From: Porticoccus sp002341315
Lineage (GTDB): Bacteria > Pseudomonadota > Gammaproteobacteria > Pseudomonadales > Porticoccaceae
NCBI RefSeq assembly: GCF_047634355.1
Contig: NZ_JBLIAL010000002.1
DNA: 64,000 bases
Reading direction: 5' to 3' (one strand)
How positions within the stretch are numbered: the stretch's first letter is position 1; the number at the start of each line of letters is the position of its first letter. The position numbers and the translations under genes were made by a program. This document shows, piece by piece, positions 10,094 through 18,838 of this stretch. The notes below the pieces were generated by a model. It saw only the letters and a program-made list of their open reading frames with translations. It ran no database searches and was not told where the DNA came from.

Positions 10094-10127
10094 AAAAAAG
10101 GGGTGGCCAAAGGCTACCCCTTTTTTA
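10094..10127 (+). terminator. Rho-independent terminator after eno
   Basis: Stem GGGGTGGCC / GGCTACCCC (one G-T pair) with an AAA loop, preceded by six A and followed by six T. It closes the pyrG-kdsA-eno unit. Because it is A-flanked on the left it could also work in reverse. Confidence 0.9.
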
Positions 10128-10429
10128 TGTCTCCAGTCCACACTGAGCTTGCCCATACACTCCCCACTATGCCATTTGTCCCACAAATACAGGACTGGAC
10201 AATGGGTGCTGGTTGGATTGCGTCCAGATGAGATCGATTTATTCCTGATTTACCGAGCGGATCTTCAGCACGGCTGACTAATCTTGAGTTTTGTGTCAAA
10301 TGGTTTTGCCGGGGCCGCTTTTGAAAAAAGCATATACTGGTAACCGACTGAGTAGTTCGGTTGCCCGCTGTCATTGGGCTGGGACAGCTTTCCGCTGACG
10401 CCGTTTATTTTGTTCTGTAGAATCCGGTC
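10128..10429. other. Intergenic region, no gene seen
   Basis: About 300 bp between the eno terminator and ftsB. No credible coding sequence or RNA is visible on either strand. It presumably holds the ftsB promoter; I see a TATACT-like -10 near 10332 but no convincing -35. Confidence 0.4.
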
Positions 10430-10711
10430 ATGCGCTGGCTCCTAATTGTTCTCACAGGTCTTCTTGCCGTTCTCCAATATCAATTGTGGTTGGGTGAGGG
10501 CGGTTTTTCTAAAAAGTTGATGCTGCAGCGTCAAGTTGAACAACAGCGTCAGGAAAATCAGGGACTGCAACTGAGAAACAGTATTCTGGAAAATGAGGTT
10601 GCCAACCTGAAAGACGGTTTTGACAGTATTGAAGAGCGAGCCAGAAAAGATCTTGGCATGATTAAAGAAGGTGAGACGTTTTATATGGTCGTTGAAAAGG
10701 AAGATCAGTGA
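10430..10711 (+). CDS. ftsB: Cell division protein FtsB
   Basis: Small bitopic divisome protein that forms the FtsQLB complex activating septal peptidoglycan synthesis. 93 aa: a short cytoplasmic N-terminus, one membrane segment (residues about 3-20, LLIVLTGLLAVLQYQLWLG) and a periplasmic coiled coil (about 28-65), then the conserved IEERARKDLGMIKEGETFY segment. It is followed by ispD, as in E. coli and Pseudomonas. Confidence 0.95.
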   Translation: MRWLLIVLTGLLAVLQYQLWLGEGGFSKKLMLQRQVEQQRQENQGLQLRNSILENEVANLKDGFDSIEERARKDLGMIKEGETFYMVVEKEDQ

Positions 10712-10777
10712 TTCATCACCTTTTTTCTTCCCAATGGTTTTGTTGCCAGCCTATGTTCCTGCTGTCGGGACAGTAAA

Positions 10778-11503
10778 ATGGCCACTAATTGGATTGTGGT
10801 GCCAGCGGCAGGGCAGGGTAGACGCTTTGGCGAGATACTCCCAAAACAATACCAGTTGCTGGCGGGTCGAACGGTGATCGAACATACCCTTGAACGCCTA
10901 CTGCAGATTGATCAATCGATTGTCGTTGTAGCCATTCATCCAGCCGATAGTCAGTGGAGGCGATTGCCCGTCTTTTCGCACCCCCGTATCCGCACTGTGC
11001 ATGGTGGAAAAGAGCGCTCGGATTCCGTCAGGCTGGCACTGGACTGCCTTCAGCGCGAGGCACACGTGGATGACTGGGTGCTGGTGCATGATGTGGCAAG
11101 GCCCTGTGTCCGTGTCACGGATATCAACAAGTTGATGGCCGCCCTGAAAACGCACACTGTTGGTGGCATATTGGCGGTGCCCGTCAGTGATACGGTAAAA
11201 CAGGTTGATCAGCAGGCGGGGATAAGTGCGACTGTCAGCCGCACTGATCTGTGGCTCGCTCAGACGCCGCAAATGTTTCGTTATGGTTTGCTCAGCTGGA
11301 GTTTAAACTCGGCCTATCGACAGCAATGGCAGCCGACTGATGAGGCATCTGCAGTTGAGAAACTCGGCCATTGTCCTCTCGCCGTCGAGGGTAGTAGCGA
11401 CAATATCAAGATTACCCGGCGCGAAGATCTGGCCATAGCCGAGGCCATTATTAAATTTCAGAACGAGTCCTCGAAACAGTCCGGGGGATTGGAGTTGCCA
11501 TGA
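10778..11503 (+). CDS. ispD: 2-C-methyl-D-erythritol 4-phosphate cytidylyltransferase
   Basis: Third step of the MEP isoprenoid pathway: CTP plus MEP gives CDP-ME. The N-terminal nucleotide-binding loop is PAAGQGRRFG with KQY following (residues about 8-25), then HDVARPCV and the C-terminal TDEASAVEKLG and NIKITRREDL motifs. 241 aa, usual length. The ispF start codon lies one base after this stop, so the pair is translationally coupled. Confidence 0.97.
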   Translation: MATNWIVVPAAGQGRRFGEILPKQYQLLAGRTVIEHTLERLLQIDQSIVVVAIHPADSQWRRLPVFSHPRIRTVHGGKERSDSVRLALDCLQREAHVDDWVLVHDVARPCVRVTDINKLMAALKTHTVGGILAVPVSDTVKQVDQQAGISATVSRTDLWLAQTPQMFRYGLLSWSLNSAYRQQWQPTDEASAVEKLGHCPLAVEGSSDNIKITRREDLAIAEAIIKFQNESSKQSGGLELP

Positions 11504-11504
11504 T

Positions 11505-11999
11505 ATGAGAATAGGTCAAGGTTACGATGTTCACGCCTTTGGCGTGGGCGATCATATTATTATAGGTGGCGTGACCATCCCCTTTGGTCATGGACTGATT
11601 GCGCATTCAGATGGTGATGTGTTGATTCACGCATTGTGTGATGCCCTTCTGGGTGCCTCGGCGCTCGGTGATATCGGACAGCACTTCCCCGACTCTGACC
11701 CCCACTATAGCAATGTGGACAGTCGCGGATTACTGCGACAGGTCAAATCACTGGTGACAGAAAAAGGTTACCGCATGATCAATGCCGATATCACCCTGAT
11801 TGCCCAGGCCCCGAAAATGTCGCCGTATCTTGATGCGATGCTTGGCAATCTCGCCCAGGATCTGGATTGTGGTCGCGATCAGTTAAATATCAAGGCCACC
11901 ACTACAGAACAACTCGGTTTTGAGGGGCGTGGCGAAGGGATTGGCTGCCAGGCAGTGGTCTTGCTTGATAGTATCGGCAGATCAACCGTTCAGGATTGA
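11505..11999 (+). CDS. ispF: 2-C-methyl-D-erythritol 2,4-cyclodiphosphate synthase
   Basis: Cyclises CDP-ME 2-phosphate to MEcPP in the MEP pathway. The zinc ligands Asp8, His10 (GYDVH) and His42 (LIHAL) are in place, as are AHSDGD, GDIGQHFPD and the C-terminal TTTEQLGFEGRGEGI. 164 aa; the homotrimeric E. coli enzyme has 159. It follows ispD by one base. Confidence 0.98.
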   Translation: MRIGQGYDVHAFGVGDHIIIGGVTIPFGHGLIAHSDGDVLIHALCDALLGASALGDIGQHFPDSDPHYSNVDSRGLLRQVKSLVTEKGYRMINADITLIAQAPKMSPYLDAMLGNLAQDLDCGRDQLNIKATTTEQLGFEGRGEGIGCQAVVLLDSIGRSTVQD

Positions 12000-12256
12000 T
12001 AGAACGCAAAGTGATAGGCAGAAATGACTGGCCTGGCGACCAGTGTTGAGGCACACCACTGTGCCATCATTTATTACCAGTTGCTTCAGCAAAAGTCTGG
12101 GTCAACGATATAGATGCAGGTAAAGCGATTTACCGTGTCGGTGCAAATCCGTTGACCCGAGCCCTCTTCAGGTACGCTTAAACAGTTGCCATTTATCTTT
12201 GTGTTGCCCGGAGTGGGCTGTAAACTTGCCGCCACCCAAATGTGCCCCGAGACAAT

Positions 12257-13276
12257 ATGAACAGCCGACAGTTTTCCCTCGAATTCCCTTATGCGATTGC
12301 TCCGCCCTCGGCCAGCGCGCTGTTGCGCAGTGTCCCCGAAGACTTTCAAGTGACGGAACAACTGGGTTTTGAGCTGTCGGGTGAGGGTGAGCATCTCTGC
12401 CTCTATGTAGAAAAGCGGGATCAAAACACACGCTGGGTAGCCGGATTGCTGGCGAAGCATTTTGGTGTTGATGACATGGCTGTAGGTCACTGTGGTATGA
12501 AAGACCGGCACGCTGTGACCCGGCAGTGGTTCAGTGTGCATCTACCCGGCAAATTACCGGAAAGCCTCGAGCAATTACCTATACTGGAAGGTTGTCAGGT
12601 GCTTGCAAAGTGTCGTCACCCTAAAAAGTTGCGGCGGGGACAGCATGCGGGCAATCGGTTTGTTATCCGGTTGCGCGAAGTTGAAGGGGACATTTCTGCC
12701 CTGGAACATTCCCTGCAGCAAGTCGTGAATGGTGTCCCGAATTATTTTGGAGAACAGCGTTTTGGTTGGGCCGCTGGCAATCTTGTCGAAGCCAATCGAT
12801 TGTTGTCGGTGTGGGGCGATACTCCTGCAAACAGAAAGCAGCACAGTGGCCGCAGAAGGCAGCGATCCCCCATCGACGGGATCTATCTGTCGGCGGCCCG
12901 TGCCTACCTGTTTAATCTGGTGTTGGCTGAAAGGGTGAGGTTGGGGCACTGGAAGTCGACAATGGCTGGAGAAGCCGTTCCCGAAGGCCCGCTTTGGGGG
13001 CGCGGGCGGAGTGTAGCCCCTCAATCAGTTCAGTTACTCGAAGGTCAGGTGCTCTCCTCGTGGGATGATTGGACGAATTCACTGGAATACAGCGGACTGC
13101 AGCAAGAGAGGAGATCCTTGCTACTAACGCCTTCCAATATGCAATACCGATGGTTGAACAGTGGCGACCACACTGACCTCGAGTTGTCATTTGAGCTGTC
13201 CTCGGGTTGTTTTGCCACTTCGGTATTGCGGGAGCTTGTGACACTTCGACCAATTTGCGGCGATGGCGCCATTTGA
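12257..13276 (+). CDS. truD: tRNA pseudouridine(13) synthase
   Basis: Makes pseudouridine 13 in tRNA-Glu. The catalytic aspartate is in GMKDRHAVT (about residue 83 from this start). The NxxRFG-type region appears as NYFGEQRFG, and the TruD insertion domain follows. The ATG at 12257 gives 339 aa; a GTG at 12242 would add five residues. In many gammaproteobacteria the order is ispF-truD-surE-pcm; surE is missing here. About 257 bp precede it after ispF and show no other gene. Confidence 0.95.
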   Translation: MNSRQFSLEFPYAIAPPSASALLRSVPEDFQVTEQLGFELSGEGEHLCLYVEKRDQNTRWVAGLLAKHFGVDDMAVGHCGMKDRHAVTRQWFSVHLPGKLPESLEQLPILEGCQVLAKCRHPKKLRRGQHAGNRFVIRLREVEGDISALEHSLQQVVNGVPNYFGEQRFGWAAGNLVEANRLLSVWGDTPANRKQHSGRRRQRSPIDGIYLSAARAYLFNLVLAERVRLGHWKSTMAGEAVPEGPLWGRGRSVAPQSVQLLEGQVLSSWDDWTNSLEYSGLQQERRSLLLTPSNMQYRWLNSGDHTDLELSFELSSGCFATSVLRELVTLRPICGDGAI

Positions 13277-13320
13277 GCGCTGTGGTATAGTTCGATTTTA
13301 TTTTTATCAGGGGTGGAAGG

Positions 13321-13992
13321 GTGAATTCGATTGAGCTAGGTGGTATTGGTATGACCTCTCAGCGGACTCGCGAACGCCTTATCCAGCGACTCAAGGAGCA
13401 GGGCATATCCAATCAGAAAGTCCTGGATGTGATGCGTGTAACTCCCCGTCATTTATTTCTCGACGAAGCACTGTCTCATCGCGCCTATGAAGACACGGCG
13501 CTCCCGATAGGTTATGGGCAAACCCTTTCCCAGCCCTACATCGTTGCGCTGATGACGGAATTGCTCTTATCTTTGGGACCGCGTCGCAAGGTGCTTGAGA
13601 TTGGCACTGGCTCCGGCTACCAGACAGCGATTCTTGCCCAGCTGGTCGACCAGGTTTACGGCGTTGAGCGAATTAAACCGTTGATTGATAAAGCGCGGGC
13701 TCGGTTGCGCCTGCTCGGGCTTAGAAATGTGCGATTATCTCACAGTGATGGTGGTTTTGGCTGGTCCGAAAATGCGCCTTACGATGGTATTCTCAGTGCG
13801 GCGGCCCCGAACGAAGTGCCCGATGAACTGTTACATCAATTAGCCCCCGATGGTGTTCTCGTTATTCCTGTTGGCTCAGGAGAGGTTCAGGAATTACGGG
13901 TTATTACTCGGCAAGGGGATAGCACAAATTTTGAAGAGCGGGTAGTTGAGCAGGTTCGGTTTGTGCCCTTGCTCAGTGGCCTCAGCCGTTAA
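13321..13992 (+). CDS. pcm: Protein-L-isoaspartate O-methyltransferase
   Basis: Uses SAM to methylate isoaspartyl residues in damaged proteins, starting their repair. SAM-binding motif LEIGTGSGYQTA, then LPIGYGQTLSQPY and a C-terminal VRFVPLLSG. The GTG at 13321 follows a GGGTGGAAGG ribosome site and gives 223 aa. The ATG at 13351 (MTSQRTRERL) matches the start of Pseudomonas Pcm proteins as I remember them, so the shorter 213-aa product is equally possible. It keeps its place before nlpD-rpoS, apart from an inserted DUF368 gene. Confidence 0.95.
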   Translation: MNSIELGGIGMTSQRTRERLIQRLKEQGISNQKVLDVMRVTPRHLFLDEALSHRAYEDTALPIGYGQTLSQPYIVALMTELLLSLGPRRKVLEIGTGSGYQTAILAQLVDQVYGVERIKPLIDKARARLRLLGLRNVRLSHSDGGFGWSENAPYDGILSAAAPNEVPDELLHQLAPDGVLVIPVGSGEVQELRVITRQGDSTNFEERVVEQVRFVPLLSGLSR

Positions 13993-14009
13993 TCTTTCCG
14001 GGCTTTTTG

Positions 14010-14948
14010 ATGGTTTTATTTAAACGCTGGCTGTTGCTTTTCCTGAAAGGTATGGCGATGGGAGCCGCAGATGTCGTGCCCGGGGTTTCCGGCGGAACGA
14101 TTGCCTTCATTAGCGGTATTTATGAAGACTTACTGAACTCAATCCGCTCGATTAATCTCCACTCACTGAAGTTGCTGAAAAATGAGGGCCCCACCGCATT
14201 CTGGCGGGCCATTAATGGCAATTTCCTGCTGGCACTGTTCAGTGGCATTCTACTGAGCATTGCGTCTTTTGCTTCTCTGGTTAGCCATCTTCTTGAGAGT
14301 CAGCCAATCCTGGTCTGGTCCTTTTTCTTTGGTCTGATTGTTGCGTCCATTGTTTATATATTTCGTCAGTTGCCCCGTCTGCGATGGCCGGAGTGGACTT
14401 TTTTATGGGTGGGAACCCTGATGGCCCTTGGTGTTTCGCTGGCTCCCCCGGTCCAGGGGTCCACCGACTGGCTGATGGTTTTTATGGCGGGAACCATTGC
14501 CATTTGTGCGATGATTCTGCCGGGTGTTTCCGGTAGTTTTATCCTGCTGCTGTTGGGTATGTATCCCATCATGATTGATGCGATCAGCGGTTTTCACTGG
14601 CAGATTATATTGGTTTTCATGCTGGGGTGCGTGACAGGCCTGATGGCTTTTGCTCGCTTCCTGTCTTGGCTTTTGCGCCATTATCATTCGTGCACCATTG
14701 CCCTGTTGACCGGATTTCTTCTTGGCTCGCTGTATGTTGTCTGGCCCTGGCGGGAGACACTGGAAGTGCTTATTGATAGCCGTGGTCGTGAAACCATATT
14801 ATCGTCCCGATTGTTGCTGCCAGCAGAATTTGCCCGTGTGACAGGTTTGGACCCAAAGACATTCATGGCAACACTCTGTATGGTCGCAGGCTTGCTTTTG
14901 GTTCTTGGCCTGGAATATCTTGGTGGCCAGCAGCGCAAAAAACTCTGA
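14010..14948 (+). CDS. DUF368 membrane protein, probable undecaprenyl phosphate translocase
   Basis: Polytopic inner-membrane protein of 312 aa with the DUF368 signature near the N-terminus (KGMAMGAADVVPGVSGGT, residues about 12-30) and a second similar glycine-rich turn (ILPGVSGSFILLL) in mid-protein, an internal repeat typical of the family. About eight hydrophobic segments. DUF368 members (PopT type) have been shown to recycle undecaprenyl phosphate across the membrane in Vibrio and other bacteria. The ATG at 14010 is preferred over the TTG at 14007. It lies between pcm and nlpD, an unusual place; the link to envelope genes is suggestive only. Confidence 0.9.
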   Translation: MVLFKRWLLLFLKGMAMGAADVVPGVSGGTIAFISGIYEDLLNSIRSINLHSLKLLKNEGPTAFWRAINGNFLLALFSGILLSIASFASLVSHLLESQPILVWSFFFGLIVASIVYIFRQLPRLRWPEWTFLWVGTLMALGVSLAPPVQGSTDWLMVFMAGTIAICAMILPGVSGSFILLLLGMYPIMIDAISGFHWQIILVFMLGCVTGLMAFARFLSWLLRHYHSCTIALLTGFLLGSLYVVWPWRETLEVLIDSRGRETILSSRLLLPAEFARVTGLDPKTFMATLCMVAGLLLVLGLEYLGGQQRKKL

Positions 14949-15014
14949 ATCGAGAGGTGTGACATTAGAGGGGGAAGTGAGCGTTCGATCTATCCGTCTT
15001 GCCGAGGAATCAGA

Positions 15015-15779
15015 CTGCGTTTTTTTCTCCTCTGTGTTGGATTTTTCCTGGTGTCGTCCTGCCATGCCCCACCGCCGGCACCAGTGGACCAGCGTCCGCC
15101 ACCGCCCAGCCAGAAAATCAACTTTCATGTGGTGTCCAGTGACGAGACGCTTTTTGCTATTGCCTGGCGATATGAAAAAGATCTTGAAAAACTTGCTCGC
15201 GCTAATGGGCTGTCACCACCCTATACCATTTACCGTGGGCAGCGGCTAACGTTGGACACCAATCGTCTCCCGCCGGTTGTCAGTGCTGCCCCTCCGGTAA
15301 AAAAACAACCAAAAAAAGCGGCTGTTCCAGCCTCGACAGAAAAAAAGGCTTCTCCGTCGCCGGTTAAAGTGACCAAGCCAGCCCCTACGCTCCCTGAATC
15401 GTTACCTTCAGTCTGGCGCTGGCAGTGGCCTACGCAAGGACGTGTGGCCCGATACTTCAATAGTACAGAGTTGTTCAAGGGGATTGATATAGAGAGTCAT
15501 TCCGGCCAGGCGGTAGTGGCTGCGGCACCCGGAGTGGTCGTTTATTCAGGCAGTGGTCTGCGTGGTTATGGGGAGCTCATTATCGTCAAGCACAGTGAGG
15601 AATTTCTCAGTGCTTATGCACATTCCCGGCAAATTTTTGTGAAAGAGGGGCAAATGGTTAAAGGGGGTGAAAAAATTGCAGAAGTGGGGGGGGATCCCGC
15701 GAATAGTAAAAGACTTTATTTTGAGATTCGCCAAAAAGGTAAACCGGTCAATCCACTGAACTTTCTTCCACGGAAGTGA
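15015..15779 (+). CDS. nlpD: NlpD-like murein hydrolase activator lipoprotein, probably CTG start
   Basis: Outer-membrane lipoprotein activating the AmiC amidase during septation. No ATG, GTG or TTG gives a signal peptide. A CTG at 15015, six bases after GAGGA, gives MRFFLLCVGFFLVSSC, an ideal lipoprotein signal with the lipidated Cys at residue 16 (15060-15062); the GTG at 15051 would start inside the lipobox. LysM domain about residues 37-80, Lys/Pro-rich linker, then a LytM (M23) domain about 130-250. The LytM active site is degenerate (FKGIDI instead of HxGxD, LYFEIR instead of LHFEIR), as in activator NlpD proteins. rpoS follows 190 bp later. Confidence 0.9.
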   Translation: MRFFLLCVGFFLVSSCHAPPPAPVDQRPPPPSQKINFHVVSSDETLFAIAWRYEKDLEKLARANGLSPPYTIYRGQRLTLDTNRLPPVVSAAPPVKKQPKKAAVPASTEKKASPSPVKVTKPAPTLPESLPSVWRWQWPTQGRVARYFNSTELFKGIDIESHSGQAVVAAAPGVVVYSGSGLRGYGELIIVKHSEEFLSAYAHSRQIFVKEGQMVKGGEKIAEVGGDPANSKRLYFEIRQKGKPVNPLNFLPRK

Positions 15780-15969
15780 TGGTTTAACAAGCACTGATGT
15801 ATGCTGAATATTTATTGGGAGCGTTGTTTCGGGATAAGATGGCGTGGCCTAATGAGAGACAACGCGTTAATCTAGCTGTGTTGTTTCTACTTGAATTAAT
15901 CCAAGCGGAAACGTAGGTTGTTGCGTTTATTGCGTGTCAAGAATTTTTGTTGAATAAGGACGCCTGATT

Positions 15970-16899
15970 GTGTCGGACGATGATGATTTTCTCGACCCTG
16001 AAGAAGTCGATCAAGAAGCGATTGAGGCTGAAGCGATTCCTGTTCACAGTCAGAACAAAGAAGTGTTGGATGCGGCGAGTCTGTATCTAAAAGAAATTGG
16101 CTATGCGCCCCTTCTCTCGGCTGAGGAAGAGGTTTTTTATTCTCGGGCACTCAGGAACGGTGACGACGCTGCCCGTAAAAAAATGATTGAAAGCAATCTG
16201 CGCCTGGTGGTGAAGATTGCCCGCCGTTACATCAATCGGGGTTTATCATTACTGGATCTGATTGAAGAGGGCAATCTCGGGCTAATGAGGGCTGTTGAAA
16301 AATTTGATCCCGAGCTGGGCTTTCGTTTCTCTACCTATGCCACATGGTGGATTCGTCAGGCCATTGAGCGCGGGTTGATGAATCAGACCCGTACGATTCG
16401 TTTGCCAATACATGTGGTAAAAGAGCTCAATGTGTACCTCAAGGCCTCCCGCAAGCTTGCCCAGGAGCTGGATCATGATCCAACAGCGGAGGAGGTCGCT
16501 CGCTCACTGGATAAAGGTGCCGATGTGGTATCGCGCATACTCAGGCTCAATGAAAAGACCAGCTCTACTGACGTGCCAATGGGTGGTGACGACGGCAGGA
16601 TGCTGATCGATACACTGAAAGATGAACATCCCAATGATCCCGAAGAGTTAGCTGAAGATGATGACATACATCATGCCCTGACCCTGTGGCTGTCTCAGCT
16701 TACCGACAAGCAACAGGAAGTGATCGCACGCCGCTTTGGCCTTTTTGGTTACGATTCTGCAACTCTTGAAGAAGTGGGTATTGAGGTAGGGTTAACCCGG
16801 GAAAGGGTTCGTCAGATTCAGGTCGAGGCTTTGCGCAGGTTGCGGGAAATCCTCAAAAAACAGGGTGTCGATAGTGCTATGTTGTTCGAGGAAAAGTGA
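15970..16899 (+). CDS. rpoS: RNA polymerase sigma factor RpoS
   Basis: Stationary-phase and general stress sigma factor. 309 aa with region 1.2 (SLYLKEIGYAPLLSAEEE), region 2 (MIESNLRLVVKIARRY, FSTYATWWIRQAIERG), region 3 (IRLPIHVVKELN) and the region 4.2 helix-turn-helix (TLEEVGIEVGLTRERVRQIQ). Slightly shorter than E. coli RpoS (330). The GTG start is nine bases after AAGGA. As elsewhere, promoter activity is expected inside nlpD and in the 190-bp leader. Confidence 0.97.
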   Translation: MSDDDDFLDPEEVDQEAIEAEAIPVHSQNKEVLDAASLYLKEIGYAPLLSAEEEVFYSRALRNGDDAARKKMIESNLRLVVKIARRYINRGLSLLDLIEEGNLGLMRAVEKFDPELGFRFSTYATWWIRQAIERGLMNQTRTIRLPIHVVKELNVYLKASRKLAQELDHDPTAEEVARSLDKGADVVSRILRLNEKTSSTDVPMGGDDGRMLIDTLKDEHPNDPEELAEDDDIHHALTLWLSQLTDKQQEVIARRFGLFGYDSATLEEVGIEVGLTRERVRQIQVEALRRLREILKKQGVDSAMLFEEK

Positions 16900-16946
16900 A
16901 GTTGCCCAGTGTGTCTCACCGCCTGTGTCCCGATTGCAGTCTGTTG

Positions 16947-17765
16947 TCAGGCAGTTGTTGTTTTCTCCAGAAATCCAAGATGTTTCTGTACCAATTGCAG
17001 GGTTGGCTTAAACAGTTTCGGTGATGCACAGACAATATTTCCACTCTCCATAAATCCGTCGCCACCCCTGAAATCGCTGACCAGTCCGCCCGCTTCTTTT
17101 ACCAGCAATACCCCGGCTGCAATATCCCAGGGCTTCAGGTTCATTTCCCAGAAAGCATCGAAACGGCCAGCAGCCAGATAGGCCAGGTCGAGTGAGGCAA
17201 CCCCGAGGCGTCTGATACCCGACGACTCTTTGGCCAGATCGGATAAGCAGGCCAGATAGGGTTCCATAAATGCTATTGATGGTTGATTGAAGGGTATACC
17301 AGTAGCAACCACTGCGCCGGCCAGTCCAACCCGACCCGACACCCGCAGACGTTTGCCGTTCAGAAATGCGCCGTGACCACGGCTGGCAGTAAACTCCTCA
17401 AGGCGCATCGGATCGAAAACGACACCGTGTTCAAGGCGACCTTTATGTCGGCAGCCAATGGATACCGCAAAATGTGGAATGCCGTGAATGAAATTGGTTG
17501 TGCCATCCAGTGGATCAATAATCCACTGGTAGTCATTGTCGTTGCCTTCAAGCAGTCCTGACTCTTCTCCAAGGATGGTGTGATCCGGGAATGCTTTGCG
17601 AAGATGGTAGATGATTTCCTTTTCTGCAGCATGGTCAATTTCGGTGACGAAATCGTTGCGGCCCTTCTCATCGATCCTGATCAGATCTACGCGTTCCGTG
17701 GCACGGGCTATCATTTCCCCAGCCTTACGGGCAGCGCGGAGGGCGATATTGACCATAGGTTCCAT
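16947..17765 (-). CDS. suhB: Inositol-1-monophosphatase family protein SuhB
   Basis: Mg-dependent inositol monophosphatase; in E. coli SuhB also joins the rRNA antitermination complex. 272 aa. Metal and catalytic residues are visible: GEESG (Glu67/68), DPLDGTTN (Asp84, Asp87) and WDIAAG (about residue 213). It is divergent from trmJ, and the suhB/trmJ/iscR arrangement is the same as in E. coli. A second ATG nine bases inside is an alternative start. Confidence 0.95.
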   Translation of the reverse strand: MEPMVNIALRAARKAGEMIARATERVDLIRIDEKGRNDFVTEIDHAAEKEIIYHLRKAFPDHTILGEESGLLEGNDNDYQWIIDPLDGTTNFIHGIPHFAVSIGCRHKGRLEHGVVFDPMRLEEFTASRGHGAFLNGKRLRVSGRVGLAGAVVATGIPFNQPSIAFMEPYLACLSDLAKESSGIRRLGVASLDLAYLAAGRFDAFWEMNLKPWDIAAGVLLVKEAGGLVSDFRGGDGFMESGNIVCASPKLFKPTLQLVQKHLGFLEKTTTA

Positions 17766-17858
17766 CGTAAAAGATTCCAGTCTGGGTAAAGCGCGGCATT
17801 GTAACAGAGAGGGATAGAGGCGGGGAGGGTAAAAGCGGTGAATTCATCTCTCCAAATC

Positions 17859-17867
17859 TGCTAGAAT
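17859..17867 (+). promoter_or_regulatory. Possible extended -10 promoter for trmJ
   Basis: TGC-TAGAAT, an extended -10 element, followed by a GC-rich TCGCGCC stretch, about 87 bp before trmJ. No good -35 is seen. An almost identical TGCTAGAAT lies before rluC. Confidence 0.4.
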
Positions 17868-17953
17868 TCGCGCCTCCGGCAAACAGTTGTCGGGTAATGC
17901 ATTATTAATGAACAACTCGGTAAGTTTTTCAATCTCGTCTGCTGGAACCCCCT

Positions 17954-18718
17954 ATGAGTTATTTTGATAGCGTGCGTGTTGTGCTGGTTAATAGCACTCA
18001 TCCCGGAAATATCGGCGGGGCTGCTCGCGCCATTAAAAATATGGGATTGTCCAGGCTGTATCTGGTTGCGCCCAGAGACTTCCCCGCTGACCGGGCAGTC
18101 TGGCGGGCGGCGAATGCTGTCGATGTGCTGGATAACGCGATTGTCGTCGACAATCTTGATGAGGCTGTAGCCGGTTGTGGTCTGGTGGTGGGTACCAGCG
18201 CCCGGGAGCGTCGTATTCCCTGGCCGTTATTGAACCCCCGTGAGTGTGGCGAACGCGTCTGGTTGGAGGCGGCACACCACGATGTGGCAATCGTTTTTGG
18301 CAGGGAAGACCGAGGGCTCACCAACGAGGAGCTGCAAAAGTGTAACTATCATGTGCACATTCCCTCCAACCCGGAATACAGTTCCTTGAATCTGGCTGCG
18401 GCTGTTCAGGTGCTGTGCTACGAAGTACGCATGGCGTCATTGTCCGCAAGTGAATCGCCGCCTTTGCCCGACTGGGATATGCCCCCTGCCAGGGCGGAAG
18501 ATCTCGAGTTGTATTTTCAGCATTTGGAGCAGGCGTTGGTTGATCTCGGCTTCCATGACCGTGAAAACCCCCGCCAAACCATGACCCGCTTGCGACGCCT
18601 GTATGGCCGAATCCGACTGGATGAAATGGAATTGTCGATTCTCCGGGGTGTACTCACCTCCATTCAGAATGCAGTACATCGCATGCAGAGAGTCTTGCAG
18701 AAAAAAACCGATTCATAA
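17954..18718 (+). CDS. trmJ: tRNA (cytidine/uridine-2'-O-)-methyltransferase TrmJ
   Basis: SPOUT-fold methyltransferase that 2'-O-methylates position 32 of several tRNAs with SAM. 254 aa: N-terminal SPOUT domain (NSTHPGNIGGAARAIKNMG, residues about 13-31; IVFGREDRGLTNEEL; and the knot IPSNPEYSSLNLAAAVQ), then a C-terminal helical extension typical of TrmJ. It lies immediately upstream of iscR, as in E. coli. Confidence 0.96.
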   Translation: MSYFDSVRVVLVNSTHPGNIGGAARAIKNMGLSRLYLVAPRDFPADRAVWRAANAVDVLDNAIVVDNLDEAVAGCGLVVGTSARERRIPWPLLNPRECGERVWLEAAHHDVAIVFGREDRGLTNEELQKCNYHVHIPSNPEYSSLNLAAAVQVLCYEVRMASLSASESPPLPDWDMPPARAEDLELYFQHLEQALVDLGFHDRENPRQTMTRLRRLYGRIRLDEMELSILRGVLTSIQNAVHRMQRVLQKKTDS

Positions 18719-18742
18719 TGATTCAGCCCGCGATGAAATAAC

Positions 18743-18769
18743 CAACTAAATAGGTATGTTATTTAGTTG
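18743..18769. promoter_or_regulatory. Inverted repeat, likely IscR operator
   Basis: Perfect 10-bp inverted repeat CAACTAAATA / TATTTAGTTG separated by 7 bp, between trmJ and iscR and overlapping the promoter -35. Position and the TAGTTGAC-type half sites fit a type 1 IscR site, though the match to the E. coli consensus is only partial. Confidence 0.55.
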
Positions 18770-18795
18770 ACTGAAATACTTGGTTTTTACATAAT
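18767..18795 (+). promoter_or_regulatory. iscR promoter (sigma-70 type)
   Basis: TTGACT (18767-18772), 17-bp spacer, CATAAT (18790-18795). The -35 overlaps the right arm of the inverted repeat at 18743-18769, which suits repression by IscR. Confidence 0.65.
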
Positions 18796-18838
18796 AGCCG
18801 CACTTGAATTTTTAATTCGTCATTGCGGGAAAAACATT

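Noticed and set aside
15051..15779. nlpD with GTG start at 15051
   Set aside because: The start would fall inside the lipobox and remove the signal peptide; the frame upstream encodes a clean signal.
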